From contig JBGAIF010000001.1 of NCBI GenBank assembly GCA_044225795.1, positions 558,001 to 622,000 of the forward strand: a stretch of DNA of 64,000 nt, written 5' to 3'. Under the pieces are notes generated by a model, which was not told the origin of the DNA, searched no databases, and was given only the letters and a program-made list of their open reading frames with translations. The position numbers and the translations under genes are program-made. This stretch comes from Nemorincola sp044225795 (GTDB lineage: Bacteria > Bacteroidota > Bacteroidia > Chitinophagales > Chitinophagaceae). Of this stretch, positions 7,904 to 16,791 are shown in pieces (the first letter of the stretch is position 1; the number at the start of each line of letters is the position of its first letter).

Positions 7904-9700
7904 ATGCACACATTTCATATACCGGTTCTGGGCCTAAGTTATTCAATAGACACACCATTGCATGTTGCACGATATGGCATTTCTTCCGTAGTGTCTATAA
8001 TCGAAGATGAATTAGTAGAGAAAATGCGGGCATATCATTGTTTAAAAAGCGGAGAAAGCTATAGAGCTATTACCAAAAATGAGCAGGATTACCGGGCGTT
8101 AAGAATAACAGCATATTTGAACTTGTTACACAAATTAGTCAACGCACAATTCGATATTATTAAGAGAATGCCATTTGATGGGAACAATGAACTGATAAAA
8201 TATTTTGAGCTGCTCCCTAATGATAATCCTACAAAGATCTTGTATAACAAGATGATATCTGTAAGTGATGCAGAGGACAAAACGCTATTACAACAACAGC
8301 TTAGAGATGCGATTGTACAGGGTGCGATCGACGTAAATATTATGGCTAAAGTGGACAATCTGCATTATAATTCAATTGGCGATGCCTTACCAATTGAATA
8401 TTCAGATGCTTTATCTGCCTTACGGGGGTTCGCTAATAGTTCTCTTCAATCTTCGGTTGTACTTTCCGCCGGCTATAATCCGCGGTTATACAATTACCTG
8501 GAAGAGTTCAGTGATTTTTTTCCCGGCGAGAATGGTTCGCTTAAGAAAAAGGTGATCCTCAAGGTGAGTGATTTTCGTTCAGCAGCCATTCAAGGAAAAC
8601 TTTTGGCTAAAAAGGGTGTTTGGGTCTCAGAGTTTCGAATTGAATCGGGCCTCAACTGTGGTGGCCACGCTTTTGCAACAGACGGGCTTTTACTTGGTCC
8701 GATATTAGAAGATTTCAAACAGAAAAAAGCTGAATTGGCCAATGAGTTGTATGACATGTGCAACACTGCCAATGAAACCAATGGTAGAAATAAATTTACC
8801 ACGCAGCCGCAACAAAAGATTACAGTACAAGGCGGCATTGGAACATCAAATGAGGATAGCTTTTTAAGAAATTACTATCAATTGGATGGAACAGGGTGGG
8901 GAAGTCCCTTTTTGCTTGTTCCGGAGGCAACGAATGTAGATACCGAAACTCTGGAACAACTGGCTACAGCCACTAAGGACGACTATTACTTAAGCAATGC
9001 CTCCCCGCTTGGCGTACCATTCCACAATTTCAGAAGAAGTACGTCTGAAGCACAGAAAAAGGAACGAATAAATAAAGGCAGACCAGGCAGCCCTTGTTAT
9101 AAGAAGTTCCTTTCATCAAATACGGAGTTTACAAGTACCCCTATTTGCACCGCATCCAGGCAATATCAGCATCTGAAGATAAAACAACTAAAAGAAAAAG
9201 GCCTTGAAGGAGGGGAATATGCAATTGAACTGAATAAGATCGTAGAGAAAGATTGTCTTTGTGAAGGATTGTCTTCATCCGTTCTTTTAAAGAATAACAT
9301 TCATATATCACATAATCTTCGAGCTGTCACTATTTGTCCGGGGCCCAACCTGGCGTATTTTTCGGGAACATATAAGCTTCGCGACATGGTTGATCATATA
9401 TACGGCAGGAAGAACATCCTCAACTCCTTACGTCGCCCAAATATGTTCATCAATGAATTGGAACTGTATGTCAACTATTTGAAGTCAGAAATGGATAAAT
9501 GCAAGCAAGAACTAAGTAAAAAGCAACAGCTTTTCTTTGCGTCCTTTCGGTTCAATTTACAGAAGGGGATAGACTACTACAAATCACTACTTCCTTCCCT
9601 GGCAATGGAAACATTAAAGTATATAGAAGAAATGAAAGCGGACTTAGATAAATTCCAGGATGAATTATCAAGCTTATCTATTCCTGCTGTATCAGTATAA
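7904..9700 (+). CDS. Unrecognised 598-aa Cys-rich protein, possible TIM-barrel flavoprotein
   Basis: I do not recognise this protein with confidence. It has no signal peptide or membrane segment. The middle part has phrases that resemble FMN-dependent nitronate monooxygenase/2-nitropropane dioxygenase barrels: SGLNCGGHAF (about residue 246), ITVQGGIGTSNED and TKDDYYLSNASPLGVPFHNFR. Several Cys clusters (YDMCN, GSPCYKKF, STPICTAS, KDCLCEG, VTICPGP) could bind metal or an Fe-S cluster. The C-terminal ~100 residues are charged and helical. It follows the RIC/hemerythrin pair after 218 nt, so it may belong to the nitrosative-stress block. The flavoprotein idea is inference and needs a profile search. 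Confidence 0.75.
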   Translation: MHTFHIPVLGLSYSIDTPLHVARYGISSVVSIIEDELVEKMRAYHCLKSGESYRAITKNEQDYRALRITAYLNLLHKLVNAQFDIIKRMPFDGNNELIKYFELLPNDNPTKILYNKMISVSDAEDKTLLQQQLRDAIVQGAIDVNIMAKVDNLHYNSIGDALPIEYSDALSALRGFANSSLQSSVVLSAGYNPRLYNYLEEFSDFFPGENGSLKKKVILKVSDFRSAAIQGKLLAKKGVWVSEFRIESGLNCGGHAFATDGLLLGPILEDFKQKKAELANELYDMCNTANETNGRNKFTTQPQQKITVQGGIGTSNEDSFLRNYYQLDGTGWGSPFLLVPEATNVDTETLEQLATATKDDYYLSNASPLGVPFHNFRRSTSEAQKKERINKGRPGSPCYKKFLSSNTEFTSTPICTASRQYQHLKIKQLKEKGLEGGEYAIELNKIVEKDCLCEGLSSSVLLKNNIHISHNLRAVTICPGPNLAYFSGTYKLRDMVDHIYGRKNILNSLRRPNMFINELELYVNYLKSEMDKCKQELSKKQQLFFASFRFNLQKGIDYYKSLLPSLAMETLKYIEEMKADLDKFQDELSSLSIPAVSV

Positions 9701-9841
9701 AATAATAACATCTCAATAGTAGTCGGCATGCATAGGGTTCAACAATAAGTAAAAAGGTTCTACTAAAGAGGTAAGTATCAACCCGCATCATATAAGAACC
9801 TGCTGTTGGACTTAACCAATTCCGGCGCGGCTATGGGTAAT

Positions 9842-9876
9842 AAAAAAGATGGAAGGCGAGATAAATTATACCTTCC
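9842..9876 (-). terminator. Terminator-like hairpin after motif copy D
   Basis: A 6-bp stem GGAAGG/CCTTCC (9851-9856 and 9871-9876) is followed on the minus strand by ATCTTTTTTATT. Confidence 0.6.
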
Positions 9877-9883
9877 TTCATTA

Positions 9884-9912
9884 GAGTGGAGTGTTGCGGG
9901 GAAAAGTCGAAC
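9884..9912 (-). repeat. 29-nt tRNA/tmRNA 3'-end-like motif, copy D
   Basis: On the minus strand it starts GTTCGAC and ends in a CTCCAC-type string. It matches copy A at 13795-13823 at 22 of 29 positions and is followed by a hairpin terminator. Confidence 0.55.
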
Positions 9913-9966
9913 TTTTATGTGGGGGATTTAGCTCTATTTCAGTCTATCAACTTTTAAAAACAGTAA

Positions 9967-10007
9967 CAGTGCGAGAAAACAAAAAAGGGCAAAAACCCTA
10001 CGCACTG
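9967..10007 (-). terminator. Hairpin downstream of the cyclase gene
   Basis: Arms CAGTGCG (9967-9973) and CGCACTG (10001-10007) enclose a second small stem GGG/CCC with a T run on the minus strand. It lies about 100 nt after the cyclase stop. Confidence 0.6.
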
Positions 10008-10016
10008 TATCTGCCG

Positions 10017-10045
10017 TTGTGGGCTCTACGGACGAAATGTCGAAC
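10017..10045 (-). repeat. 29-nt motif, copy B
   Basis: The minus strand begins GTTCGACATTTC, identical over 12 nt with copy A, and ends CCACAA. It lies 55 nt after the cyclase stop codon, just before a hairpin. Confidence 0.55.
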
Positions 10046-10099
10046 CGCCGGCTTGCCACTTATAATAAGGACAAAAACGATCTTTCTTAGCACCAAGTT

Positions 10100-12586
10100 C
10101 TAAGCGCTGTTTTTCACATTCCTCTCTACAAAATACATATCTACTTCACCCTTACCCTTAGCAGATACTTTCCCACGGTACACGCATTTGAAATCATTTT
10201 TGACCTTTTCATACGTAGTGCCAGATATGTTTACCTTGCCCACCTCTCCGCTGCTTTCCATTCTGCTGGCTGTGTTTACGGTGTCGCCCCAAATGTCATA
10301 CTGGAATTTTTTGATGCCTACTATGCCAGCAACTACAGGGCCTGTATGAATGCCCAAACGTACCTCAAAAAATAACTGTCCCGCTGCTTCTTTTTTCAGT
10401 TTATGCGCATGCATATATTGCTGTATCTCTAAAGCAGCTTTTACTACGTCGTCAGCGTGGCTGCTGTTAGGTACCGGCAATCCGCCTGCAGCCATGTAAG
10501 AGTCGCCTATGGTCTTTATTTTTTCTATGCCATGTTTCTGTATGATCTGGTCAAACGCAGAAAAACATTCATTGATCTCAGCTACAAGTGCTTTAGGCGA
10601 AAGTTTTTCTGATAATTGGGTAAACCCTTTAAAGTCAGTGAACAGCACCGTTACTTCATCTATAAGCTTTGCTTCTGCAGAACCTTTTTCTTTGAGCTCT
10701 TCAGCCACCTCTGCCGGCAGTATGTTCAGCAGCAGTTCATCACTTCTTTTTTTCTCCTTCGTTACCCGGTTCCGCTGGCGGTATACCACTACTGAGAACA
10801 CCAGCGTAGCTGCCAGGCCTACCAGGATAAAATTGCGGATATTTCTTTGCCTTATGTCCTTCTCGTCCTGTTTTACTTTTGCCAGGGCCTCTTGTTGTCT
10901 TCTTTCTGCCTCTTTCTGCTTTTGCTCAGCGGCTATTGCGGCCATTTTTTGGGTGTAGTCATCTTCTATTTTGCGCTCCTTCAGCTCCTGCTCATATTTC
11001 AGTTGTTGGCGCTCCTTTTCTGACTTTGCAGCAGCCTGTTTTTTTTCATACTCATACCGCACTGCTTTCAGCTCCATTTCTTTTTGCAGGAATATTTGTT
11101 TTTTTTCTTCCTCAACTTTTAACGAATCTTCTCTTTTATCGAAATTATATTTCATTTCCTGCCGCACTATTTTTTTCTCATTCTCTTTAGAGTCAAGAGA
11201 GTCTTTAAGAGTAGTCGAATTCTGGTAATAATCCAGTGCCTGCTGATAATCACCTTTTAGTTTGTACGCGATCGATAGTATTTCATAGGTACTCTGCATT
11301 CCGATCGGGTCCTGCAATGCCCTTTCCATTGCTAATGATTTTTGCAGCAGGTCTATTGCCTTTTCAAGCCTGGCCACATTCCCCTCCGGAATAAAGCTGT
11401 CTTCTGTCTGCGTTACCTGTGCCGCGGGCCCCGACAAGGGGGTTTGCACTAAGTTTAGTAGTGCATAGCCCAGGTAAGTAAGCTGGCTTTTGATCCCCGC
11501 GCTATCATTCAGTTCCCTTTCCAGCTTCAGGGATTGTTCTTCATATTCTATTGCCTTCGAATAATTTTTCAGCTCAGCGTATATGTTGCCTATCTGGCCG
11601 GCGGTTAATGCAACATCTAATTTTGATCCTGCTTCTTTCTGGATTTTCAGCGCCTTCTGAAAATACTCAAGCGCTTGCGGGTATTCATGCTTAGTATAAT
11701 AGATGTAGCCAATATTTTTATTTGCACGCAACTCTAATGGCTTCTCTCCGGTTTCCTCAGCTATTTTTAATGCTTTAAGATTGTATTCCAGTGCTTTCGC
11801 CGAATCGTTTTGAAATGAAAAAACCGTAGCGATACAAATATCCACATCAGCCATTGCCCGCGTATTGCCTGTTTCCTCGTCTATCTTTAGTGCTTTTAAA
11901 TAGCTGCTCATCGCGTCCGGGTAATTGTTCTCTGCGAAATAGATCTTACCGATGCTTGCATTAATGGCCCCTGCGGTGGTTTTATCATTTTGTTCTTCTG
12001 CCATTCTCAGCGAACGGTTATAATATTCCCGTGCTTTAGGATAATTGTTTTGCGCCAGGTATACCCCGCCAATATTTGCGATACATATTGATACACCTTG
12101 CTTATTACCCTGTTCTTCATACATTTTCAATGCCTTTTCATAGTTGTCGATGGCATTGGGGTAATCGTTTAGTGCTTTATATATTACCCCCATGTTCGTT
12201 CTCACCTTTACTATTGAAATATTATCCTTGAGCTCTTCAAATGCTTTTAGTGCCGCGATATAATATTCCAGTGCCCTTTCGGGTTCGTTATTGAGGTAGT
12301 CATAACCGAGGTATCTGTTGGCAAGGGCCATACCGGGTTTCCAACCCAGTTTTGTGGCCAGTTCCAGCCCGCTTTGCCCATATCTTATGCTCTCTTTAGT
12401 ATTAATGAGTGCAAGTGTTCCGGCCAGGCTGTTGAGTATTTTTACTTTAGCGGTGTCCTCTTTTTTCCCGGGCAATTCCTGTTCAAGGGAGTCAACAAGT
12501 GCCTGACCTTTTTTTTGGGCTATTGATAAATGAGTAAGCGTCAAAGCAAAAAAAAGAAGAATGAATACACGATGATAAAATGCCAT
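10100..12586 (-). CDS. TPR-repeat class III adenylate cyclase
   Basis: A membrane-anchored nucleotide cyclase of ~828 aa. In order: signal peptide (residues 1-23), about ten TPR repeats (to ~440) with the pattern ALEYYxKALKIxEExG, a long charged coiled coil (~470-590), a transmembrane helix (FILVGLAATLVFSVVVY), then a class III catalytic domain. Catalytic features are the metal-binding VTVLFTDFKGFT and the Lys in IEKIKTIGDSYM. The Asp of QYDIWGDTVNTASRM, with that Lys, favours ATP over GTP. The first Met of the frame is at 12643, but the ATG at 12586 gives a proper signal peptide. The TPRs probably sense a ligand or protein outside the cytoplasm. It stands alone as a transcription unit. Confidence 0.92.
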   Translation of the reverse strand: MAFYHRVFILLFFALTLTHLSIAQKKGQALVDSLEQELPGKKEDTAKVKILNSLAGTLALINTKESIRYGQSGLELATKLGWKPGMALANRYLGYDYLNNEPERALEYYIAALKAFEELKDNISIVKVRTNMGVIYKALNDYPNAIDNYEKALKMYEEQGNKQGVSICIANIGGVYLAQNNYPKAREYYNRSLRMAEEQNDKTTAGAINASIGKIYFAENNYPDAMSSYLKALKIDEETGNTRAMADVDICIATVFSFQNDSAKALEYNLKALKIAEETGEKPLELRANKNIGYIYYTKHEYPQALEYFQKALKIQKEAGSKLDVALTAGQIGNIYAELKNYSKAIEYEEQSLKLERELNDSAGIKSQLTYLGYALLNLVQTPLSGPAAQVTQTEDSFIPEGNVARLEKAIDLLQKSLAMERALQDPIGMQSTYEILSIAYKLKGDYQQALDYYQNSTTLKDSLDSKENEKKIVRQEMKYNFDKREDSLKVEEEKKQIFLQKEMELKAVRYEYEKKQAAAKSEKERQQLKYEQELKERKIEDDYTQKMAAIAAEQKQKEAERRQQEALAKVKQDEKDIRQRNIRNFILVGLAATLVFSVVVYRQRNRVTKEKKRSDELLLNILPAEVAEELKEKGSAEAKLIDEVTVLFTDFKGFTQLSEKLSPKALVAEINECFSAFDQIIQKHGIEKIKTIGDSYMAAGGLPVPNSSHADDVVKAALEIQQYMHAHKLKKEAAGQLFFEVRLGIHTGPVVAGIVGIKKFQYDIWGDTVNTASRMESSGEVGKVNISGTTYEKVKNDFKCVYRGKVSAKGKGEVDMYFVERNVKNSA

Positions 12587-12896
12587 TGTAATTATTAATG
12601 AGTGTGTTGTAAATATATTTAATCGCGATAAAAAATCAAACACTCAGTGTGGGAGAATTTCGAAGGTAAAAGCGCGGTTCGTTAAGAACTTTATGGAAAC
12701 TTTTTTTGAGGGTATACTGATGCTCCCTTTTATTCTTATGGACTCGGTAATAATATTTGGTCTTGTGAAGACGCGATAGGGTCTGTTCTATCAGTTCTTC
12801 CTGGCAGAATTTTATAAATGAGGGGTGTATGGAATAAAAGCTAACGAGCAATTGCACTGGATTGTCCTTGAGCGGAAAACAACGCGGGCGCGAGGG

Positions 12897-12951
12897 AAAA
12901 TGAGAACAGAGAGGCCACCGCTCTCGCTATGACGCTCTCCGTTCTCATTTT
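12897..12951 (-). terminator. Hairpin after motif copy C
   Basis: Arms 12897-12913 and 12935-12951 pair at 16 of 17 positions and end in TTTT on either strand. It lies about 100 nt after the stop of the minus-strand gene at 13049. Confidence 0.7.
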
Positions 12952-12978
12952 GTGGACTCCCCCGACGAGTTATCGAAC
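12950..12978 (-). repeat. 29-nt motif, copy C
   Basis: The minus strand begins GTTCGATAACTCGTC and ends GTCCACAA. It has the same length and end bases as copies A, B and D, and sits directly before a hairpin. Confidence 0.5.
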
Positions 12979-13048
12979 CGGCTGATGGAGTTTTTCAAGC
13001 GGATATACTCGCTAAAAGATTCACTTAACGACTGAAACTGATAAGGGT

Positions 13049-13705
13049 TTATCGTATAGGTGGTTTGCTAAAGCAATTACCAATTTTTACAATCATTAAC
13101 CCTTTTGCGTAATTTATGTTTACAAGGGAATCTAAAACTTGTTTTGCTATTTTATCGCAGTAACTAATTGCTTCATTTAAAAAAGTATCATTTTTCTTAT
13201 CAGACGAAGCGTATATGAGTTGGATGTTTTCTGGGAGAAAAAAGTCATCGAGTATGGGCGCTTCTCTTTTATTTATTGCACTTAGACTTCCAAGGTCACT
13301 GTCGACAATAATCCCGAAATAATGGCTCGGGGAATAGGCAGGTTTCTGTTGAATGTCTTTTATGAATCTAACCCAATTGATTTTCTCTGGATTTTCAACC
13401 TTAGTATAGTCAGGGAAACACTTTACAAGATGTAGAGCTCCCTCATGGATCTCACAAGCTATCCCGCACGATAGTGAACGATTTTTTGACACTATTGAAT
13501 TCGTGTCTATTGCAAATAAATGAGTAAAGGGGGCCGCATTAGCACCTAATCCAGATATGTTGGTGTCTGTGAACTTTGTAATAACCTTAAAACCCGGTTT
13601 GTTTTCTCTTTTGATTCCTGTAAATGAATGCGTTTTGATAGCACCATTTCTTGTGTCTATTTCAAAACCAACAAACCGTCCCTTCTTTTTACTTTTCTTA
13701 CTCAC
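13049..13705 (-). CDS. Hypothetical protein, 218 aa
   Basis: I do not recognise this protein. It starts with a basic MSKKSKKKGRF and has no membrane segment or signal. Acidic phrases HLFAIDTNS, FGIIVDSDLG and an APILDDFFLPENIQLIYASSD stretch recall a Rossmann or RNase H-like core, but I cannot assign a fold. Base composition is A+T rich compared with the cyclase gene and more like the metal island to its right. It may be cargo of a mobile element, since it is followed by motif copy C and a hairpin and preceded by motif copy A. Confidence 0.75.
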   Translation of the reverse strand: MSKKSKKKGRFVGFEIDTRNGAIKTHSFTGIKRENKPGFKVITKFTDTNISGLGANAAPFTHLFAIDTNSIVSKNRSLSCGIACEIHEGALHLVKCFPDYTKVENPEKINWVRFIKDIQQKPAYSPSHYFGIIVDSDLGSLSAINKREAPILDDFFLPENIQLIYASSDKKNDTFLNEAISYCDKIAKQVLDSLVNINYAKGLMIVKIGNCFSKPPIR

Positions 13706-13761
13706 AAAACAGCTTTATGATATACTAAAGTTAACGGTTCGACCTTCTTTTTGAGAAAAAT

Positions 13762-13792
13762 AATAAAACCCTTGCAGAACAAGGGTTTTATT
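13762..13792 (-). terminator. Terminator of the CDF gene
   Basis: A perfect 13-bp stem (13762-13774 and 13780-13792) is followed on the minus strand by TATTTTT. It ends the transcript of the metal genes 17278-13935. Confidence 0.85.
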
Positions 13793-13794
13793 GT

Positions 13795-13823
13795 TCGTGG
13801 AGACAGGCGGGGAAATGTCGAAC
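13795..13823 (-). repeat. 29-nt motif, copy A
   Basis: The minus strand reads GTTCGACATTTCCCCGCC and then GTCTCCAC, close to a typical bacterial tmRNA or tRNA 3' end. The terminator follows 2 nt later. It may be a degenerate attachment site near the left end of the metal island. Confidence 0.55.
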
Positions 13824-13934
13824 TTTTTTGCTGAAGATTTGGAAAAATTTAATGTCATCATTACTTCGTTTAGCAACCGCATCGCTTTAAAGAAACCCAA
13901 AAAATAGAGTGGCTTTATTAAGGTAATGAGGCTT

Positions 13935-14738
13935 TTATTTTGAAAGCTGCATTATTCTGTAAGCGCCTCTGGAAACAAGGAGAAATATAAGCGTTCCGAT
14001 AATCAAATCAGGATATGCTGATTTTGTTATATATACTAATGCTCCTGCTATTATTACGCCAATGTTTACCACTACATCATTCGAGGTAAATATCGTGCTT
14101 GCCTGCATGTGGACTTCTTTGCTCCTGGATTTTTGTAATATATACAAGGAAATTGCGTTCCCGATCAACGCTAATAACGAAATTCCTATCATCATTTTGA
14201 AATCGGGACTTTCTCCGAGACCTAAAAACCTTCTTATAACTTCAATGAAGCCAAATACCGCAAGAAGCAACTGAAAATAACCACTTGTTTTTGCAATTCT
14301 CTTTTTTTGAACCGCCGCCTTTCCGACTACAAACAAAGCTAAACCATATACGATGGCATCTGCCAACATATCCAAACTATCAGCCACAAGCCCAATTGAA
14401 TCGGAAATAAAACCTGTGGCAATTTCAAGAACGAAAAAGAAAAAATTTATTGCAAGAACTTGCCAAAGTAGATTTCTCTCCTGTTTTGTAGAATCCACTA
14501 ACAATAGCTCTTCCTCTTCATCTATTTCTTCCGATTTTATCAGTGACGAATTAAAATTTAGACTATCGATAGCCGCCGTAATTGGCTCTGCGCTTCCAGA
14601 ATGAATAACATCAAGTATTCTTTGAGAAATGTCAAATTGCAGACCCTTAATACCCGGCAATCCTTCCAACTTCATCCGAACTATACTTTCCTCTGAAGCA
14701 CAATCCATTTTTGAAATTTTATAGGATGTTTTATTCAT
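13935..14738 (-). CDS. CDF-type cation transporter with N-terminal HMA-like domain
   Basis: A 267-aa protein. Residues 1-70 form an HMA-like ferredoxin fold (MNKTSYKISKMDCASEE); the usual CxxC is reduced to one Cys (CASEES). The rest has about five or six membrane segments and the CDF motif SIGLVADSLDMLADAIVYG. CDF proteins export divalent metals such as Zn, Cd or Co by proton exchange. It follows the CopB ATPase gene at a 40-nt gap on the same strand and ends at a strong terminator, so it is probably the last gene of that operon. Confidence 0.88.
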   Translation of the reverse strand: MNKTSYKISKMDCASEESIVRMKLEGLPGIKGLQFDISQRILDVIHSGSAEPITAAIDSLNFNSSLIKSEEIDEEEELLLVDSTKQERNLLWQVLAINFFFFVLEIATGFISDSIGLVADSLDMLADAIVYGLALFVVGKAAVQKKRIAKTSGYFQLLLAVFGFIEVIRRFLGLGESPDFKMMIGISLLALIGNAISLYILQKSRSKEVHMQASTIFTSNDVVVNIGVIIAGALVYITKSAYPDLIIGTLIFLLVSRGAYRIMQLSK

Positions 14739-14778
14739 CAGCCCTAATGTACGATCTAATTGTCACCCTTTCTCTCAT

Positions 14779-16791
14779 TCATGTATTCTTTACCCTTAAT
14801 AAACTTGCATTTATAGCGACAACAACCGTACTCAAACTCATTAAAACTGCTCCCGCAGCAGGGCTTAACATTATGTGCCATTTGTATAATATACCAGCCG
14901 CCAATGGAAGAGCAATTACATTATAGCCAGTCGCCCAAGCGAGATTTTGAATCATCTTTCGGTAAGTTGCCTTCCCGAAAAGTATAAGGGAAACGATATC
15001 TTTTGGATTACTATTTACAAGCACTATCCCAGCAGTTTCAGCAGCTATGTCACTTCCTGAACCAACTGCTATGCCTATGTCCGCCTGAGCTAACGCGGGT
15101 GCATCATTTACCCCATCTCCTGTCATCGCTACAAACTCTCCTTCATTTTGTAACTCCTTTATCTTTTCCAACTTTTGATGTGGTAATACTTCGGCATAAA
15201 ACTTATCCATTTGCAATTTTTCACTGACCTCTTGGGCAACATTGCGATTATCACCAGTAAGGAGAACTGATTTAATTCCGTTATCATGAAGCGTTTTGAT
15301 CGCTTCTCGGGATTCAGGCCGGATTTGATCGGATAATGAAATTGAGCCTGCTACAATATTCTCAATTAGGATATAGACAACGGTTTCGGAGGCGTCTGCC
15401 TTTTCGGGAACTGCTATATTGGCTTCCTTCAAATAACCTGGACTAACAACTTTAATATTTCTGTCAGTTATTTTCGCTTCTATGCCTCTCCCCGTTACGG
15501 CGGTAAAATTTTCTACTTTGGGCAATTCTATCTTGAAGTCTTTTGCCCTTTGCATAATGCCAGTTGCGATTGGGTGCTCAGAATTTTGTTCCAATGCAGC
15601 CGCGAAACGTAATAGCTCATTTTCAGTGAACTCTTGCTTCAATGCAGCAATTTTTGACACCTCAAATCTCCCTTCCGTTAACGTTCCTGTTTTGTCAAAT
15701 ACGACTGTCGTAATTTTTCTTGAGTTCTCAAAAGCAGTCCGGTTTTTTATAAGCAAACCATTCTTCGCTGACAATGCAGTTGACTTAGCGACCACCAATG
15801 GCACTGCCAAACCTAAAGCATGGGGGCAACAAATAACGATCACCGTTACCATACGCTCTATACAAAAAGCAAGGTCTTTGCCAGAGGCAAGCCAGACGCT
15901 AAAAGTGATAATGCCAGCAATAATGGCAATTATGGTTAGCCACTGTGCTGCCTTATCCGCCAATAGTTGAGTTTGCGACTTTGCTTTTTGTGCGTCATTT
16001 ACCAACTGTACTACTTTGGAGAGATATGAGTCCTTAGATTGGTGAGAAACGACAATTTTCAACGCCCCATTACCATTTAAAGAACCTGCGATTACCTTGT
16101 CTCCTTCTTTCCTTTGGACAGGTTGAGACTCACCGGTTAACATGGATTCGTTAATATAGCTCTCACCTTCTTTTATTACCCCGTCAGCGGCTATCTTTTC
16201 TCCCGGTTTAATTAGAATAATGTCATCCACTTTAAGGCTATCCGTCTTGACGTCCATTATATGCTCACCATGCACTATATGCGCATCGGACGGCATCAAC
16301 TGAACGAGCAATTCTAATTCCTTCGATGCACCAGCGATAGATTTCATTTCTATCCAATGTCCTAAGAGCATAATTAAAATGAGGGTTGCCAGTTCCCAAA
16401 AGAAGTCCATTCCCTTTAATCCGAAAACAGTCGCTGCACTATAAACAAAGGCCACTGTTATCGCAAACCCAATCAGTGTCATCATTCCTGGCTTTTTGCT
16501 CCTCAGTTCATTAGCCAAACCTTTTAGAAACGGAAATCCGCCATATAGGAACACAATTGTAGAGAGAGCAAATAAGAGATATTCTGATCCGGCAAAAGAT
16601 ATATGAATGCCAATCCAATGCTGTATCATTTCTGATAGTAACAAAATAGGCAGGGTAAGAACCAGTACCACATAAAAGCGTTTACGAAAATCAGCAATCA
16701 TTCCACTATGGTCATGACCGCTATGTTCCATAGCATGATCTCCCTTATGTTCTGTATTATTTTTGCTAATATGATGGCTGTGTGTTTCCAT
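14779..16791 (-). CDS. copB: Copper-exporting P-type ATPase, CopB type (CPH motif)
   Basis: A 670-aa P1B ATPase. A His-rich N-terminus (first 30 residues, HSHH, HSGHDHSG) replaces HMA domains. It has the actuator motif MLTGES, the membrane motif CCPHALGL (CPH rather than CPC), the phosphorylation site VFDKTGTLTEG, EHPIATG and GDGVNDAPAL. CPH pumps belong to the P1B-3 group and export Cu, often Cu(II), or Ag. It overlaps the upstream SRPBCC gene by 26 nt and precedes the CDF gene, which suggests one minus-strand operon. Confidence 0.93.
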   Translation of the reverse strand: METHSHHISKNNTEHKGDHAMEHSGHDHSGMIADFRKRFYVVLVLTLPILLLSEMIQHWIGIHISFAGSEYLLFALSTIVFLYGGFPFLKGLANELRSKKPGMMTLIGFAITVAFVYSAATVFGLKGMDFFWELATLILIMLLGHWIEMKSIAGASKELELLVQLMPSDAHIVHGEHIMDVKTDSLKVDDIILIKPGEKIAADGVIKEGESYINESMLTGESQPVQRKEGDKVIAGSLNGNGALKIVVSHQSKDSYLSKVVQLVNDAQKAKSQTQLLADKAAQWLTIIAIIAGIITFSVWLASGKDLAFCIERMVTVIVICCPHALGLAVPLVVAKSTALSAKNGLLIKNRTAFENSRKITTVVFDKTGTLTEGRFEVSKIAALKQEFTENELLRFAAALEQNSEHPIATGIMQRAKDFKIELPKVENFTAVTGRGIEAKITDRNIKVVSPGYLKEANIAVPEKADASETVVYILIENIVAGSISLSDQIRPESREAIKTLHDNGIKSVLLTGDNRNVAQEVSEKLQMDKFYAEVLPHQKLEKIKELQNEGEFVAMTGDGVNDAPALAQADIGIAVGSGSDIAAETAGIVLVNSNPKDIVSLILFGKATYRKMIQNLAWATGYNVIALPLAAGILYKWHIMLSPAAGAVLMSLSTVVVAINASLLRVKNT

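Larger units (their letters stand above)
9701..10099. other. 399-nt gene-free region with two motif-plus-hairpin units
   Basis: No convincing gene lies here. It holds, read on the minus strand, a 29-nt motif at 10045-10017 with a hairpin at 10007-9967, and a second motif at 9912-9884 with a hairpin at 9876-9851. A weak inverted repeat AGGTTCT/AGAACCT lies at 9755-9761 and 9795-9801. Confidence 0.7.
12587..13048. other. Gene-free stretch with motif copy C and a possible gene fragment
   Basis: No complete gene is evident. It holds a hairpin (12897-12951), motif copy C (12950-12978) and, on the plus strand from 12952 to 13032, an open frame without a start that reads VDSPDELSNRLMEFF and ends in TGA at 13030-13032. 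It could be the tail of a broken gene or chance. Confidence 0.5.

Noticed and set aside
9891..10103. A 70-aa plus-strand frame
   Set aside because: It runs through the motif and hairpin units and has no protein-like pattern or ribosome site.
10500..11230. Plus-strand frames inside the cyclase gene
   Set aside because: They are antisense to the coiled-coil and TPR regions and rich in Ser/Phe, as expected from the reverse of Lys/Glu-rich codons.
12636..12857. A 73-aa minus-strand frame upstream of the cyclase
   Set aside because: No domain, poor composition, and it spans the likely promoter region of the cyclase.
9884..13823. Integron attC array
   Set aside because: The motif GTTCGAC does not fit the GTTRRRY core and there is no integron integrase; the copies look more like tRNA or tmRNA 3' ends.
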